From NCBI RefSeq assembly GCF_019799905.1, contig NZ_JABGCI010000001.1:930001-994000 (forward strand): DNA of 64,000 nt, read 5' to 3'. The stretch's first letter is position 1; each line of letters opens with the position of its first letter. A program made the position numbers and the translations under genes. This DNA is from Trujillonella endophytica (lineage in GTDB: Bacteria; Actinomycetota; Actinomycetes; Mycobacteriales; Geodermatophilaceae). Shown in pieces: positions 11,856 to 21,494 of this stretch. The notes under the pieces were generated by a model that did not search any database, was not told where the DNA came from, and saw nothing but the letters and a program-made list of their open reading frames with translations.

Positions 11856-14812
11856 GGCTGCACCGGCTGTCGCTGAGCGCGTTCGGTCCCTTCCCGGGCA
11901 CGGAGGTCGTCGACCTCGACGCCGTGGCCCGGGACGGTCTGTTCCTGCTGTGGGGGCCGACCGGCTCGGGGAAGACGACGCTGCTCGACGCGGTCGTCTT
12001 CGCGCTCTACGGCACCGTCCCCGGGGCGCGCGGCGAGGAGAAGCGGCTGCGCAGCGACCACGCCGACGCCGGCACCCGCACCGAGGTCTGCTGCGAGCTC
12101 ACCCTCGGCGGGGAGCGCCTGCTGGTCACCCGCCGGCCGGAGCAGACCCGGCCGAAGAAGCGGGGCACGGGCACGACCACCGAGCCCGCCCGGCTGCTCG
12201 TCCAGCGGCTGGGGGCCGAGGGGTGGGAGGCGGTGAGCACCCGCATCGACGAGGGTGCCGAGCACCTGCGCACCCGGCTCGGGCTCGACGTCCACCAGTT
12301 CTGCCAGGTCGTGCTGCTGCCGCAGGGTGACTTCGCCCGCTTCCTGCGGGCCGAGCCCGAGTCCCGCGCCGAGCTGCTGCGCACGCTGTTCGACGTCGGC
12401 CGGTTCGCCCGGGTGGAGGACTGGCTGGCCGGTGAGCGGCGCGCCGCCGAGGAGGCGCTGCGGGCCGAGCGGCTGCGGCTGGCCACCCTGCTCGCCCGCG
12501 TGGCCCAGACCGCCGACGCCGACGTGCCCGAGGAGCTCGCCCCCGAGCTGGTGGGAGCTGACCCGGGCGGGCCGGTCGACGCGTGGGTCGGCCGGCTGCG
12601 CGGCCGCGCCGCCGGTGAGCTGGCAGCGGCAGAGGAGGCAGCCGACACCGCCGCGGCGACCGCCACCGCGGCGGGCCGGGCCCTGGCCGCCGCCCGTTTG
12701 CTGGCCGACCGGCACACCCGGCGGAGCCGCGCCGAGCAGGAGCTGACCCGGCTCAGCGCGGTCGAGCCGTCCCTGGCGCCGGTGCGCGCCCGGCTGGACG
12801 CCGGTCGGCGCGCCGAGCTCCTGCGTGACGCGCTGGAGGCCGCCGGCCGCGCGGCCCTCGACGCCGAGCGCGCCGTCGCGGAGCTGGCCGCGGCCCGCCG
12901 GGCCTGGGCCGCCACCGGCGAGGGCCGCGACCCGGCCGGCGACCTGGCCCGCCGGCTGCGCGACGACGCGGCCGAGGCCCGCGCGCTGCAGCCGGAGGCC
13001 GACCGCGCCACCGAGCTGGCCCGCCGGGCGACCCGCCTGGCCACCGAGGCGACCCGGCTCGCCGAGCGCTGCACCGCCGCCGAGGAGGTGCTGGCCGGCC
13101 TGCCGGAGGCGATCGCGCAGGCGCAGGCCCGGGTCGACGCCGCGGCCGCCGCTGCCGCCGCGGTGCCCGCCCGCAGCGCCGAGGCCGAGGCCGCCCGCGC
13201 CGCGCTGACCGCGGGGCGGGCCGCCGAACGGTTGGCCGGCCGGCTGGCCCGGGCGCGGGCCGCCGCCGACACCGCCCGCGAGCGCCGGCTGACCGCCCGC
13301 GAGGAGCTGCTCGACCTGCGCACCCGCCGGCTCGACGGCATGGCCGCCGAGCTGGCCGCCGGCCTGCGCCACGGCGCCGACTGCCCGGTCTGCGGGGCCG
13401 TCGAGCACCCCCGCCCCGCCGTGCACGCCGGTCCGGCGGTCTCCGCGGAGGACGAGGACCGCGCGCGGGAGACCGCCGACGCCGCCGAGGCGGCGTCCAC
13501 GGAGGCCGCCGCGGCCGCGGAGGAGCTGGAGCGCGAGCTGGCGGTCCTGCGCGCCCGGGCGGGTGACCGCCCGACCGCGGAGCTCGAGGCCGCCGCCGGG
13601 GAGACCGGTCGGGTCCTGGCCGAGGTGAGCGCCGCCGCCGGCGAACTCCCCCGGGCCCGTGCGCAGCTGACCGGGCTGGCCGGCGAGCGCGACACGCTCA
13701 CCGCCGGGCTCGCCGCCGACCGGGAGGCGCTGGGCGGCCGCAGCGCCGAGCGCGCCGCCGTGGCGGCCGAGCTGGCCGCGCTCACCGCCCGGCTGGACGC
13801 CGTCCGCGGCGAGGACCCGGACCTCGGCGCCCGCGCCCGCCGGCTCACCACCGCCGCGGAGCGCTGCGAGGCGGTGCTGGACGCGGAGTCCGCCGAGCTG
13901 CGGGCGCGGGTCGCGGCGGACACGTCCCGCCGCACCGCGGGGGAGCGCGCGGCCGCGGCCGGCTTCGCCGACGTCGGCGAGGCGGCCGGGGCCCTGCTCG
14001 AGCGGGCGGAGCTCACGGAGATCGAGGAGCGGGTCACCGCGCACGAGCGGGCCCGGGACGCCGTCCAGCGCGTGCTCGCCGACCCCGAGCTGGCGGGGCT
14101 CCCACCGGCACCCGACCTGTCCGCCGCCGAGGCGCACTGTGCCGAGACCACCGCCGCACGCGAGGAGGCCGTCACGGCGCTGGACCGGGCCCGCCGCGCC
14201 AGCGCCGACCTCGACGCGCTGGCCGGCGACGTCGTCGCCGCCGAGGTGCGGCTGCACGAGCGCCGGGGCCTGGCCGAGCAGGTGGCCGGCCTCGCCGACC
14301 TGGTCAACGGCCGCGGCGCCAACACGCTGCGCATGCGGCTGCAGTCGTTCGTGCTGGCGGCGCGGCTCGAGCAGGTGGCCGAGGTGGCCAGCCGCCGGCT
14401 GCTGGAGATGTCGGGCAGCCGCTACACGTTCCGGCACAGCGACGCGCAGGGCCGGCACGGCGCCCGGGGCGGCCTCGGGCTCGAGGTGTTCGACGAGTAC
14501 ACCGGCAGCCTCCGGCCGACGAAGACGCTCTCCGGCGGGGAGAGCTTCATGGCGTCCCTGGCCCTGGCCCTGGGCCTGGCCGACGTCGTCACCGCCGAGA
14601 GCGGCGGCGTGCAGATGGACACGCTCTTCGTCGACGAGGGCTTCGGCACGCTCGACGCCGGTGCTCTCGACGCGGTGATGGACGTCCTGGACGACCTGCG
14701 TCGCGGTGGCCGGACCGTCGGCGTGATCAGCCACGTGGAGGAACTGCGCACGCGCATCCCCACCCGGCTGGAGGTCGTCACCGGCCGGTCGGGCTCCCGG
14801 CTGGCGGGGTGA
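11852..14812 (+). CDS. sbcC: Exonuclease SbcC (Rad50-like ATPase)
   Basis: 986 residues; the SMC-like ATPase that holds DNA and gates the SbcD nuclease. Walker A is GPTGSGKTTLLDA near residue 35. Long Ala/Arg/Glu-rich coiled coils flank a zinc hook, DCPVCGAVEHPRP (CPVC) at about residue 510. The C-terminal lobe has the ABC signature TLSGGESFMASLALALGLADVV and Walker B with D-loop TLFVDEGFGTLD. The GTG at 11852 overlaps the sbcD stop and begins VRLHRLSLSAFGPF, the family N-terminus. It ends 3 nt before the convergent neighbour with no hairpin between. Confidence 0.96.
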   Translation: MRLHRLSLSAFGPFPGTEVVDLDAVARDGLFLLWGPTGSGKTTLLDAVVFALYGTVPGARGEEKRLRSDHADAGTRTEVCCELTLGGERLLVTRRPEQTRPKKRGTGTTTEPARLLVQRLGAEGWEAVSTRIDEGAEHLRTRLGLDVHQFCQVVLLPQGDFARFLRAEPESRAELLRTLFDVGRFARVEDWLAGERRAAEEALRAERLRLATLLARVAQTADADVPEELAPELVGADPGGPVDAWVGRLRGRAAGELAAAEEAADTAAATATAAGRALAAARLLADRHTRRSRAEQELTRLSAVEPSLAPVRARLDAGRRAELLRDALEAAGRAALDAERAVAELAAARRAWAATGEGRDPAGDLARRLRDDAAEARALQPEADRATELARRATRLATEATRLAERCTAAEEVLAGLPEAIAQAQARVDAAAAAAAAVPARSAEAEAARAALTAGRAAERLAGRLARARAAADTARERRLTAREELLDLRTRRLDGMAAELAAGLRHGADCPVCGAVEHPRPAVHAGPAVSAEDEDRARETADAAEAASTEAAAAAEELERELAVLRARAGDRPTAELEAAAGETGRVLAEVSAAAGELPRARAQLTGLAGERDTLTAGLAADREALGGRSAERAAVAAELAALTARLDAVRGEDPDLGARARRLTTAAERCEAVLDAESAELRARVAADTSRRTAGERAAAAGFADVGEAAGALLERAELTEIEERVTAHERARDAVQRVLADPELAGLPPAPDLSAAEAHCAETTAAREEAVTALDRARRASADLDALAGDVVAAEVRLHERRGLAEQVAGLADLVNGRGANTLRMRLQSFVLAARLEQVAEVASRRLLEMSGSRYTFRHSDAQGRHGARGGLGLEVFDEYTGSLRPTKTLSGGESFMASLALALGLADVVTAESGGVQMDTLFVDEGFGTLDAGALDAVMDVLDDLRRGGRTVGVISHVEELRTRIPTRLEVVTGRSGSRLAG

Positions 14813-14815
14813 GGA

Positions 14816-15292
14816 TCAGCGAACGGGCGGCTGCGGGGCGCGCTCGGCGATCCGCCCCATCAGCTTCTCCCAGGGAGCGCCGCACAGGGCGGTGAGCCGG
14901 TCGGTCGTCCGGGTCAGCTCGGCGACGGTCATCGGGTGCTCGCCGACGCCGGCGTTCGACCACGTGGGCAGCCGCCCGCCCTCGGCGCCGTCCTGCGGCT
15001 CACCCCACACGGTGTGCAGGATCGCCGTCCGCACCGCGTAGAGCTTGCGCACCTGGTGGGTCCACTCGAGGACGTCGTCGTTGAGGTGCCGGTCGCGGAC
15101 GTGCACCGGCATGAGGTTGCGGATGAGCCGCACCAGCGCCTCGAGCTCCAGCGGCAGCAGGTAGGGGGCGTTGACCGGATCCACCCCGCTGAGCTGGCGG
15201 GCCATCTGCGAGACCGCCCGCTCCGCGAGCGCGGCGGCCGTGACGAGTCGGCCGACGGAGACGTCCCAGCTCACGGCGTCCGTTGCCGTCAC
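14816..15292 (-). CDS. Small all-alpha protein with HEPN-like R-x4-H motif, function unknown
   Basis: 158 residues from a GTG with a strong GGAGGAAGGAAC ribosome binding site. It appears all-helical, with no signal peptide or membrane segment. The segment LEWTHQVRKLYAVRTAILHTVW contains R-T-A-I-L-H, an R-x4-H pattern like the active site of HEPN-fold ribonucleases. No nucleotidyltransferase partner is beside it, so a classical HEPN/MNT toxin pair is not supported. It is convergent with sbcC (3-nt gap) and divergent from purK. The HEPN reading is a hypothesis from the motif alone. Confidence 0.7.
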   Translation of the reverse strand: MTATDAVSWDVSVGRLVTAAALAERAVSQMARQLSGVDPVNAPYLLPLELEALVRLIRNLMPVHVRDRHLNDDVLEWTHQVRKLYAVRTAILHTVWGEPQDGAEGGRLPTWSNAGVGEHPMTVAELTRTTDRLTALCGAPWEKLMGRIAERAPQPPVR

Positions 15293-15505
15293 GAGTGTTC
15301 CTTCCTCCCAGCGCCCTGCAGCACCAGCGGGCCCTCCTCGGCCGGCGGGAGGCCCGCCGCACGGGCGGCCGGCACCCGGGGAGTCTACGAGGACGCGGCC
15401 GGCCGCCCCGACCCGCAGGGCGTCCCGGCGCCCGAGGTGCCCGGGGGAGCGGCGGCACCACGCCGGACGGGGGCTCCGGACCGGCCCGATAACCTCGGCC
15501 GCATC

Positions 15506-16732
15506 ATGTCGTCTCCCCCCGCCCGGCCCGGCGCCGCGCCGCTGGACCGCCGTACCGGGCTGCCCGTCGTCGCGATGGTGGGCGGTGGGCAGCTGGCCCG
15601 GATGACGCACCAGGCGGCCATCGCCCTGGGGCAGTCCCTGCGGGTCCTCGCCACCGACCCGGCGGAGTCGGCCGCCCTGGTCGCCGCCGACGTCCGGCTG
15701 GGCGACCACCGGGACCTCGACGCACTGCGGGCCGTGGCCGATGGCGCCACCGTGGTCACCTTCGACCACGAGCACGTGCCCACCGAGCACCTGCAGGCGC
15801 TCGAGGCCGACGGCGTCCGGGTGGCCCCCGGACCGGCCGCACTGGTGCACGCCCAGGACAAGCTGGTCCTGCGCCGGGCACTCGGCCAGGCGGGGGAGCC
15901 CCAGCCCGCCTGGGCCGAGGTGGTCACCGACACCGGCATCGCCGACTTCGCCGGCGCCACCGGCTGGCCGATCGTGCTGAAGACCCCGCGGGGCGGCTAC
16001 GACGGGCACGGCGTGTTCGTGGTGGACGACCTCGACGCCGCGCTGGCGCTGCTGGAGCGGCACGGCCGGCTGCTCGTCGAGGAGCGCGTGGACATGGTGC
16101 GCGAGCTGGCCGTGCAGGTGGCCCGCTCGCCGTTCGGGCAGGTCGCGGTCTGGCCCGTCGTGGAGACGGTGCAGCGCGACGGGATCAACACCGAGGTGCT
16201 CGCCCCCGCCCCCGGTCTGGACGACGAGACCGCCACCGCCGCGCAGGAGCTCGCGATCCGCATCGCCACCCGCCTCGGGGTGGTCGGCCTGCTCGCCGTC
16301 GAGCTGTTCCAGACCGCCGACGGCGTCGTGGTCAACGAGCTGGCCATGCGGCCGCACAACTCCGGGCACTGGACGATCGAGGGCGCCCGGACCAGCCAGT
16401 TCGAGCAGCACCTGCGCGCCGTCCTCGACTACCCCCTGGGGTCCACGGCGATGACCGCGCCCGTCGTCGTCATGGCCAACGTCCTCGGCGGTGACGCCGC
16501 CGACGCGGAGTGGTCCGGACCCGGCCTCGACGAGCGGCTGCACCACCTGATGGCGCACTGGCCCGACGTCAAGCTGCACTGGTACGGCAAGGGCCAGCGC
16601 CGGGGGCGCAAGCTCGGCCACGTGACCGCGCTCGGCGAGGACCTCGCCGAGGTGCGTGCGCGTGCCGTCGCCGCCGCCCGCTACCTGGCCGACGGCGTCG
16701 TCGACCCGGCATTCGCGTTCCCCGAGCACTGA
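15506..16732 (+). CDS. purK: N5-carboxyaminoimidazole ribonucleotide synthase
   Basis: 408 residues. It converts AIR, bicarbonate and ATP to N5-CAIR in purine synthesis. The ATP-grasp features are present: N-terminal [18 protein letters not shown], the FDHEHVP segment, the lysine loop [17 protein letters not shown], and the metal site [34 protein letters not shown] box 10 nt before the ATG suggests a very short leader. purE follows 8 nt later with its own ribosome binding site, so the two catalyse consecutive steps from one operon. Confidence 0.96.
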   Translation: MSSPPARPGAAPLDRRTGLPVVAMVGGGQLARMTHQAAIALGQSLRVLATDPAESAALVAADVRLGDHRDLDALRAVADGATVVTFDHEHVPTEHLQALEADGVRVAPGPAALVHAQDKLVLRRALGQAGEPQPAWAEVVTDTGIADFAGATGWPIVLKTPRGGYDGHGVFVVDDLDAALALLERHGRLLVEERVDMVRELAVQVARSPFGQVAVWPVVETVQRDGINTEVLAPAPGLDDETATAAQELAIRIATRLGVVGLLAVELFQTADGVVVNELAMRPHNSGHWTIEGARTSQFEQHLRAVLDYPLGSTAMTAPVVVMANVLGGDAADAEWSGPGLDERLHHLMAHWPDVKLHWYGKGQRRGRKLGHVTALGEDLAEVRARAVAAARYLADGVVDPAFAFPEH

Positions 16733-16740
16733 GGAGCACC

Positions 16741-17259
16741 GTGGCGGACCCCCTCGTCGGCATCGTGATGGGCAGCGACTCCGACTGGCCGATGATGCAG
16801 CCCGCCGCCCAGGCGCTGGCCGAGTTCGGCGTCCCGTACGAGGTGCACGTGGTCTCGGCCCACCGCACCCCGCGCCGGATGCTCGACTACGCCGAGTCCG
16901 CCGCCGGCCGCGGCCTGCGGGTGGTCGTCGCCGGCGCCGGGGGAGCGGCCCACCTGCCGGGCATGGTCGCCGCCGCGACCCCGCTGCCGGTGATCGGGGT
17001 CCCGCGGCCGCTGGACCGGCTCGACGGGCTGGACAGCCTGCTGTCGATCGTGCAGATGCCGGCCGGGGTGCCCGTGGCCACCGTCTCGATCGGCGGTGGC
17101 CGCAACGCCGGCCTGCTCGCGGTGCGCATCCTGGCCGCCGCGGACGACACCCTCCGCGCGGCGGTCGAGCGGTTCCAGGCCGACCTCGCCGAGTCGGTGC
17201 TGGCCCGCGACGCGGCACTGCAGGAGCGGCTGGCGACCGAGGTCCCGCCGGCCGGCTGA
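16741..17259 (+). CDS. purE: N5-carboxyaminoimidazole ribonucleotide mutase
   Basis: 172 residues, class I PurE. It rearranges N5-CAIR to CAIR, the step after PurK. Diagnostic segments are [13 protein letters not shown], the catalytic SAHRTPRRM, and [14 protein letters not shown]. The GTG start is preceded by GAGGAG. It ends 21 nt before the convergent reductase-like gene. Confidence 0.96.
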   Translation: MADPLVGIVMGSDSDWPMMQPAAQALAEFGVPYEVHVVSAHRTPRRMLDYAESAAGRGLRVVVAGAGGAAHLPGMVAAATPLPVIGVPRPLDRLDGLDSLLSIVQMPAGVPVATVSIGGGRNAGLLAVRILAAADDTLRAAVERFQADLAESVLARDAALQERLATEVPPAG

Positions 17260-17287
17260 GCAGCGGGGCGCCGGTCGGGATCAGCCG
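17253..17287. terminator. Weak stem spanning two convergent stop codons
   Basis: CGGCTGA (end of purE) pairs with TCAGCCG (end of the facing gene) across a 21-nt loop, so both stop codons lie in the arms. The stem is short and may be fortuitous. Confidence 0.25.
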
Positions 17288-17766
17288 ACCGCGTACCGCG
17301 CGCGGAGCGTGCCGCCGGGCCAGGTCTCGCTGTCCTGCAGCGCCGGCCGCACCGCCGGGCCGGTCCCGTCGAGCAGCGGCCGGCCGGTGCCCAGCAGCAG
17401 CGGGGCGACGAACAGCTCCACGTCGTCCACCAGCCCGGCCTCCAGCAGGGCCCGGGCCACGGAGATGCGGCCCCACACGATCGTCGTCCCCGCCCCGGGA
17501 TCCCCGCGGCGGGCGCGGACGTGCGCGGACGCGTCCGGCACGACCCGGGCCGGGGCGTGCGCGCCCCACGGCGCGGCGCCCAGTCCGGCGAACACCTCGT
17601 AGGTCCGTCTGCCCACGAGCACCTCGTCGACGGACTCGAGCAGTGCGGCGTCGTGCCGGTCCGAGGGGGAGAAGTCGGCCACGGCGGCGAAGACGTCGTC
17701 CTCTCCGCCCGGGCCGGCGACCATGCCGTCGGCGGAGGCCCACTGCTGTACCAGGACGCGCCCCAT
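17281..17766 (-). CDS. RibD C-terminal/dihydrofolate-reductase-like protein
   Basis: 161 residues from the ATG of MGRVLVQQWASADGMVAG, which matches the usual N-terminus of this family; a start at 17841 would add 25 residues with no ribosome binding site or homology feature. Family marks are VDEVLVGRRTYEVF, TIVWGRISVARALLEAGLVDDVELFVAPLLLGTGRPL. These proteins have the DHFR fold and are assumed to be NADPH-dependent reductases of unknown substrate. It lies alone between purE and the acyl-CoA dehydrogenase gene. Confidence 0.82.
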   Translation of the reverse strand: MGRVLVQQWASADGMVAGPGGEDDVFAAVADFSPSDRHDAALLESVDEVLVGRRTYEVFAGLGAAPWGAHAPARVVPDASAHVRARRGDPGAGTTIVWGRISVARALLEAGLVDDVELFVAPLLLGTGRPLLDGTGPAVRPALQDSETWPGGTLRARYAVG

Positions 17767-17914
17767 CGGACCCCGCTCCGGCTCGACCCGCGGCTCGTCC
17801 GCGGACTGGTCGGGCAGACCGCCCGGCCGCCGGGAAGTCATCGCGCCGCGGCGCGGAGGCGGCCGCGAGCGACGTCCGGCACGGTTGGGTGACCCTGGCG
17901 GTGCGTGGACGTCC

Positions 17915-17920
17915 TAGCAT
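17915..17920 (+). promoter_or_regulatory. -10 element giving a leaderless dehydrogenase transcript
   Basis: TAGCAT stands 6 nt before the GTG start of the acyl-CoA dehydrogenase gene, with no Shine-Dalgarno in the gap. Confidence 0.5.
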
Positions 17921-17926
17921 CGGGCC

Positions 17927-19096
17927 GTGAGTGGCACCGGGCTGTACCAGCTGACCGAGGAGCACGACGCGATCCGGGCCGCGGTCCGAGACATCGCCGA
18001 GCGCGAGATCGAGCCGTTCGCGGCGGAGGTGGACGCGGAGTCGCGCTACCCGATCGAGGCGCAGAAGGCACTGACGGCGGCCGGCTTCCACGCGACGCAC
18101 ATCCCCGAGACCTACGGCGGTGAGGGCGCCGACGCGATCGCGACCTGCATCGTCATCGAGGAGGTCGCCCGCGTCGACATGAGCGCCTCGCTCATCCCGG
18201 CGGTGAACAAGCTGGGTTCGATGCCGATCCTGCTCTCGGCGTCGGAGGACCTGAAGCAGCGGGTGCTGCCCAGCATCGCCGAGGGCCGGGCGATGATCAG
18301 CTACGGGCTCTCCGAGCGGGAGGCGGGCTCCGACGCCGCGGCGATGAAGACCCGCGCCCGGCGCGACGGCGACAGCTGGGTGCTCAACGGGACCAAGGCC
18401 TGGATCACCAACTCCGGCGTCTCCGAGTGGTACACGGTCATGGCCGTCACCGACCCGGAGAAGCGCGCCAACGGCATCTCCGCCTTCGTCGTGCACCGCG
18501 ACGACCCGGGCTTCGAGGTGGGCCCGAAGGAGAGGAAGATGGGCATCAAGGGCTCGCCGACCTGCGAGCTCTACTTCACCGACTGCACCATCCCGGCCGA
18601 CCGGATCATCGGTGAGCCCGGCACCGGCTTCAAGACCGCGCTCCGGACCCTGGACTTCACCCGGCCGACCATCGGCGCGCAGGCCGTCGGCGTCGCGCAG
18701 GGCGCCCTGGACGCGGCCGTCGAGTACACCCGCGAGCGCAAGCAGTTCGGCCGCGCGGTCAGTGACAACCAGGGCGTGCAGTTCATGCTCGCCGACATGT
18801 CCATGCAGATCGAGGCCGCCCGGCACCTGGTCTACGTCGCCGCCGCCCGTGGCGAGGCGGCGCACACCGGCGGCAGGACCGACCCCGACCTCGGCCGGCT
18901 CTGTGCCGCCGCGAAGGCCTTCGCCTCCGACGTCGCCATGAAGGTGACCACCGACGCCGTCCAGCTGTTCGGCGGCGCCGGCTACACGCAGGACTTCCCC
19001 GTCGAGCGGATGATGCGCGACGCCAAGATCACCCAGATCTACGAGGGCACCAACCAGATCCAGCGCATGGTCATCGCCCGCAGCCTCCTGAGGTAG
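17927..19096 (+). CDS. Acyl-CoA dehydrogenase (FadE25-like)
   Basis: 389 residues, a full-length FAD-dependent acyl-CoA dehydrogenase that introduces the alpha,beta double bond in acyl-CoA oxidation. Visible marks are SYGLSEREAGSDAAAM and AWITNSGVSEWYTVMAV (FAD and substrate contacts) and the C-terminal FGGAGYTQDFPVERMMRDAKITQIYEGTNQIQRMVIAR, with the catalytic Glu in IYEGTNQ. Its place after purK and purE matches fadE25 in M. tuberculosis. Chain-length preference is unknown. Confidence 0.94.
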   Translation: MSGTGLYQLTEEHDAIRAAVRDIAEREIEPFAAEVDAESRYPIEAQKALTAAGFHATHIPETYGGEGADAIATCIVIEEVARVDMSASLIPAVNKLGSMPILLSASEDLKQRVLPSIAEGRAMISYGLSEREAGSDAAAMKTRARRDGDSWVLNGTKAWITNSGVSEWYTVMAVTDPEKRANGISAFVVHRDDPGFEVGPKERKMGIKGSPTCELYFTDCTIPADRIIGEPGTGFKTALRTLDFTRPTIGAQAVGVAQGALDAAVEYTRERKQFGRAVSDNQGVQFMLADMSMQIEAARHLVYVAAARGEAAHTGGRTDPDLGRLCAAAKAFASDVAMKVTTDAVQLFGGAGYTQDFPVERMMRDAKITQIYEGTNQIQRMVIARSLLR

Positions 19097-19101
19097 GGCG
19101 G

Positions 19102-19128
19102 CCGTCCCGGACCTCACGACCGGGACGG
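19102..19128. terminator. Hairpin at convergent gene ends
   Basis: CCGTCCCGG / CCGGGACGG form a 9-bp perfect stem with a 9-nt loop between the dehydrogenase and the MFS gene; the MFS stop codon is in the loop. It can serve both strands. Confidence 0.6.
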
Positions 19129-20355
19129 GCGCCCCAGCCGGGCGATGGCCAACGCGGGCACCAGGGTGAGCACGGCGATCCCCGTGCCGACCACGGCGGG
19201 GCCGGATGCTCCGAGCCCGGACTCGAGCGCGTGGCCCGCGGACCAGGAGCCGACGGCGGTGCCGAGGTTGTACGCCGCGACGGACATCGCGACGCCCAGC
19301 GTCGGTGCCACGCCGGCGAAGCGGACGGCCAGGGAGGACAGCACCGGGTTGGCGCTCAGCCCGATCAGGCCGAGCAGCACCACCAGCAGCACCGTGGGCA
19401 CGGGGTGGGCCGACAGCAGGCAGATCGCCAGCAGCACGACCGCGGTCGACGCCGCGACCGCGGTCGTCGTCGCGTGCGGGTGGACGTCGCCGAGGCGGCC
19501 ACCCACCACGGTCCCGACCAGCGACCCGACGCCGAAGCCGACGAGCACCAGGGGCACCCACCCGGCGGCGATGCCCGCGCGGTCGGTCAGCAGCGGGGAG
19601 ACGTAGGAGTAGGCCGAGAGCACGCCGCCGGTCGTGGTGGCGCAGGCCGCCAGCACCAGCCACAGCGGGCCGGACCGCAGCGCGCCCAGTTCCGACCGCA
19701 GGGACACCGGCCGGCGGTCCTCCTCCGCGCGCGGGACGTGCCGGGCGACGAGCGGCACGGCGGCCAGGGACAGGACGGCCAGGGCCCAGAACGGCCCCCG
19801 CCAACCCGACAGCTGACCGGCGAACGCGCCGAGCGGCACGCCGACGACGTTGGCGAGCATGGCGCCGGCGCCGACCAGACCCAGTGCGCGGGACGGGGCG
19901 CCCGGACCGGCGGCGCGGGTCGCGACGACCGACGCCACCGACCAGAACGCCCCGGTCGCCCAGGCGGTGACGAACCGGGCGCCCAGCAGCAGCGGGAAGC
20001 TGCTCGCCACCGCGACGACGACGTGCCCGGCCGCGAACACCGCCAGGGCGAGCAGCAGCGTCGTCCGCCCCGGCATCCGCCGGGTCAGCAGCGCCATCGT
20101 CGGCGAGCCGACGATCATCCCGACCGCGAACACCGTGATGAGCAGCCCGGCCTGGGCCACGGTCACCTGCAGGTCGCCGGCGATCTCGGGCAGGAGGCCC
20201 GCGACGACGAACTCGGTGGTGAGCATGAGGAACGTGCCGGCGGCCAGCACGTACACGACGAGCGGGAGCGGCGGCGCCGGCGTCCACCCGCCGGCGGCCG
20301 GGCCGGCGGACGACGCCGCCGGCCCCGCCGCACGGGTCAGGGAATCCGGGGTCAC
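19114..20355 (-). CDS. MFS transporter (AraJ/Cmx-type drug or sugar efflux)
   Basis: 413 residues with about twelve hydrophobic helices. The first helices carry [31 protein letters not shown], characteristic of the AraJ/YdhP/Cmx branch of the major facilitator superfamily, and the loop 2-3 motif is [18 protein letters not shown]. The GTG start overlaps the stop of the upstream alcohol dehydrogenase gene (GTGA), so both form an operon. The substrate cannot be deduced; efflux of a small toxic compound is a reasonable inference. Confidence 0.88.
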   Translation of the reverse strand: MTPDSLTRAAGPAASSAGPAAGGWTPAPPLPLVVYVLAAGTFLMLTTEFVVAGLLPEIAGDLQVTVAQAGLLITVFAVGMIVGSPTMALLTRRMPGRTTLLLALAVFAAGHVVVAVASSFPLLLGARFVTAWATGAFWSVASVVATRAAGPGAPSRALGLVGAGAMLANVVGVPLGAFAGQLSGWRGPFWALAVLSLAAVPLVARHVPRAEEDRRPVSLRSELGALRSGPLWLVLAACATTTGGVLSAYSYVSPLLTDRAGIAAGWVPLVLVGFGVGSLVGTVVGGRLGDVHPHATTTAVAASTAVVLLAICLLSAHPVPTVLLVVLLGLIGLSANPVLSSLAVRFAGVAPTLGVAMSVAAYNLGTAVGSWSAGHALESGLGASGPAVVGTGIAVLTLVPALAIARLGRPSRS

Positions 20356-21392
20356 CGCAGGGTCGAGGCGTCGATGACGAAGCGGTAGCGGACCTCGGAG
20401 GCGAGGACGCGCTCGTAGGCCTCGTTGACCTGGTCGGCGGCGATGACCTCGACCTCGGCGCCGATGCCGTGCTCGGCGCAGAAGTCCAGCATCTCCTGGG
20501 TCTCGGCGATGCCGCCGATCATCGAGCCGGCGTAGGTGCGGCGACCGCCGATCAGCGACATCGCGTTCAGGCTCAGCGGCTCGGCCGGGGCGCCGACGTT
20601 CACCAGCGCGCCGTCGAGTGCCAGCAGCGACAGGTACGCGTCGACGTCGACGACCGCACTGACCGTGTTGACGATCAGGTCGAACCGGCCGGCCAGCTCG
20701 CTGAAGGTGGCCGGGTCACTGGTGGCGAGATAGGCGTCGGCGCCCAGTCGCAGGCCGTCCTCCTGCTTCTTCAGCGACTGCGACAGCACAGTCACCTCTG
20801 CCCCCATGGCGTGCGCGAGCTTGACGGCCATGTGGCCCAGCCCGCCGAGACCGACGACGGCGACCCGCCGGCCCGGCCCGGCGCCCCAGCGGCGCAACGG
20901 TGAGTAGGTGGTGATGCCGGCGCACAGCAGCGGCGCGGCCGCGGCGGGCTCGATGGCGTCGGGCACGCGCAGGACGAAGCCGGCGTCGACGACGACGTGG
21001 GTGGAGTAGCCGCCCTGGGTGGTGGTGCCGTCGCGGTCGGTCCCGGCGTAGGTCGCGACCATGCCCCGGAGGCAGTACTGCTCGTCGCCGCTCCGGCAGT
21101 TGGCGCACGCGCCGCAGGCACCGACCATGCAGCCGACGCCGACGCGGTCGCCCACCCGATGGCGGGTGACCCGGGCGCCGATCGCGGCGACGACCCCGAC
21201 GATCTCGTGGCCGGGGACGACGGGGAACGGCTGTGGACCCCAGTCGCCGTTGACGGTGTGGATGTCGGAGTGGCAGATGCCGGCGTACTCGATCTCGATG
21301 AGGACGTCGTCCGGGCCGACGTCCCGGCGGTCGATGGTGATGGGGACGAGGGGCCGGCCCGCGGCAGGGGCGGCGTAGGCGTTGACGCGCAT
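20352..21392 (-). CDS. Zinc-dependent NAD(P) alcohol dehydrogenase, cinnamyl/YahK type
   Basis: 346 residues. Catalytic zinc ligands lie in AGICHSDIH and PGHEIVG; the structural zinc site is [15 protein letters not shown], and the nucleotide-binding loop is [20 protein letters not shown]. This matches the broad-specificity aldehyde-reducing CAD/YahK group. It is transcribed divergently from the XRE regulator, 102 nt away, and overlaps the downstream MFS gene. Control by that regulator, as an aldehyde-detoxification and efflux unit, is inference from layout. Confidence 0.92.
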   Translation of the reverse strand: MRVNAYAAPAAGRPLVPITIDRRDVGPDDVLIEIEYAGICHSDIHTVNGDWGPQPFPVVPGHEIVGVVAAIGARVTRHRVGDRVGVGCMVGACGACANCRSGDEQYCLRGMVATYAGTDRDGTTTQGGYSTHVVVDAGFVLRVPDAIEPAAAAPLLCAGITTYSPLRRWGAGPGRRVAVVGLGGLGHMAVKLAHAMGAEVTVLSQSLKKQEDGLRLGADAYLATSDPATFSELAGRFDLIVNTVSAVVDVDAYLSLLALDGALVNVGAPAEPLSLNAMSLIGGRRTYAGSMIGGIAETQEMLDFCAEHGIGAEVEVIAADQVNEAYERVLASEVRYRFVIDASTLR

Positions 21393-21481
21393 GGACCTCA
21401 CGGAACGCCCCCGGACGCGGACGTGGGAGGTCGGGCTTTTGGGGGGTGGGAGCTCGACCCCCCGCCGCCGGCCGCGCGACG

Positions 21482-21487
21482 TAGCGT
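21482..21487 (+). promoter_or_regulatory. -10 element giving a leaderless regulator transcript
   Basis: TAGCGT lies 7 nt before the GTG start of the XRE-family regulator. It identifies this GTG as the likely start. Confidence 0.5.
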
Positions 21488-21494
21488 CGATCCC

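Noticed and set aside
11705..14734. Open frame of about 1000 codons on the minus strand opposite sbcD-sbcC
   Set aside because: It is the GC-rich mirror of the sbcD-sbcC frames, with Gly/Ala/Arg/Gln-rich text and no domain; sbcD and sbcC have complete motifs.
14816..15292. HEPN/MNT toxin-antitoxin pair
   Set aside because: No nucleotidyltransferase-like partner gene is adjacent; both neighbours are sbcC and purK.
15300..20287. Very long minus-strand open frame running across purK, purE and the dehydrogenase
   Set aside because: Only its last 158 codons (14816-15292) look like protein; the rest is low-complexity text opposite well-defined genes.
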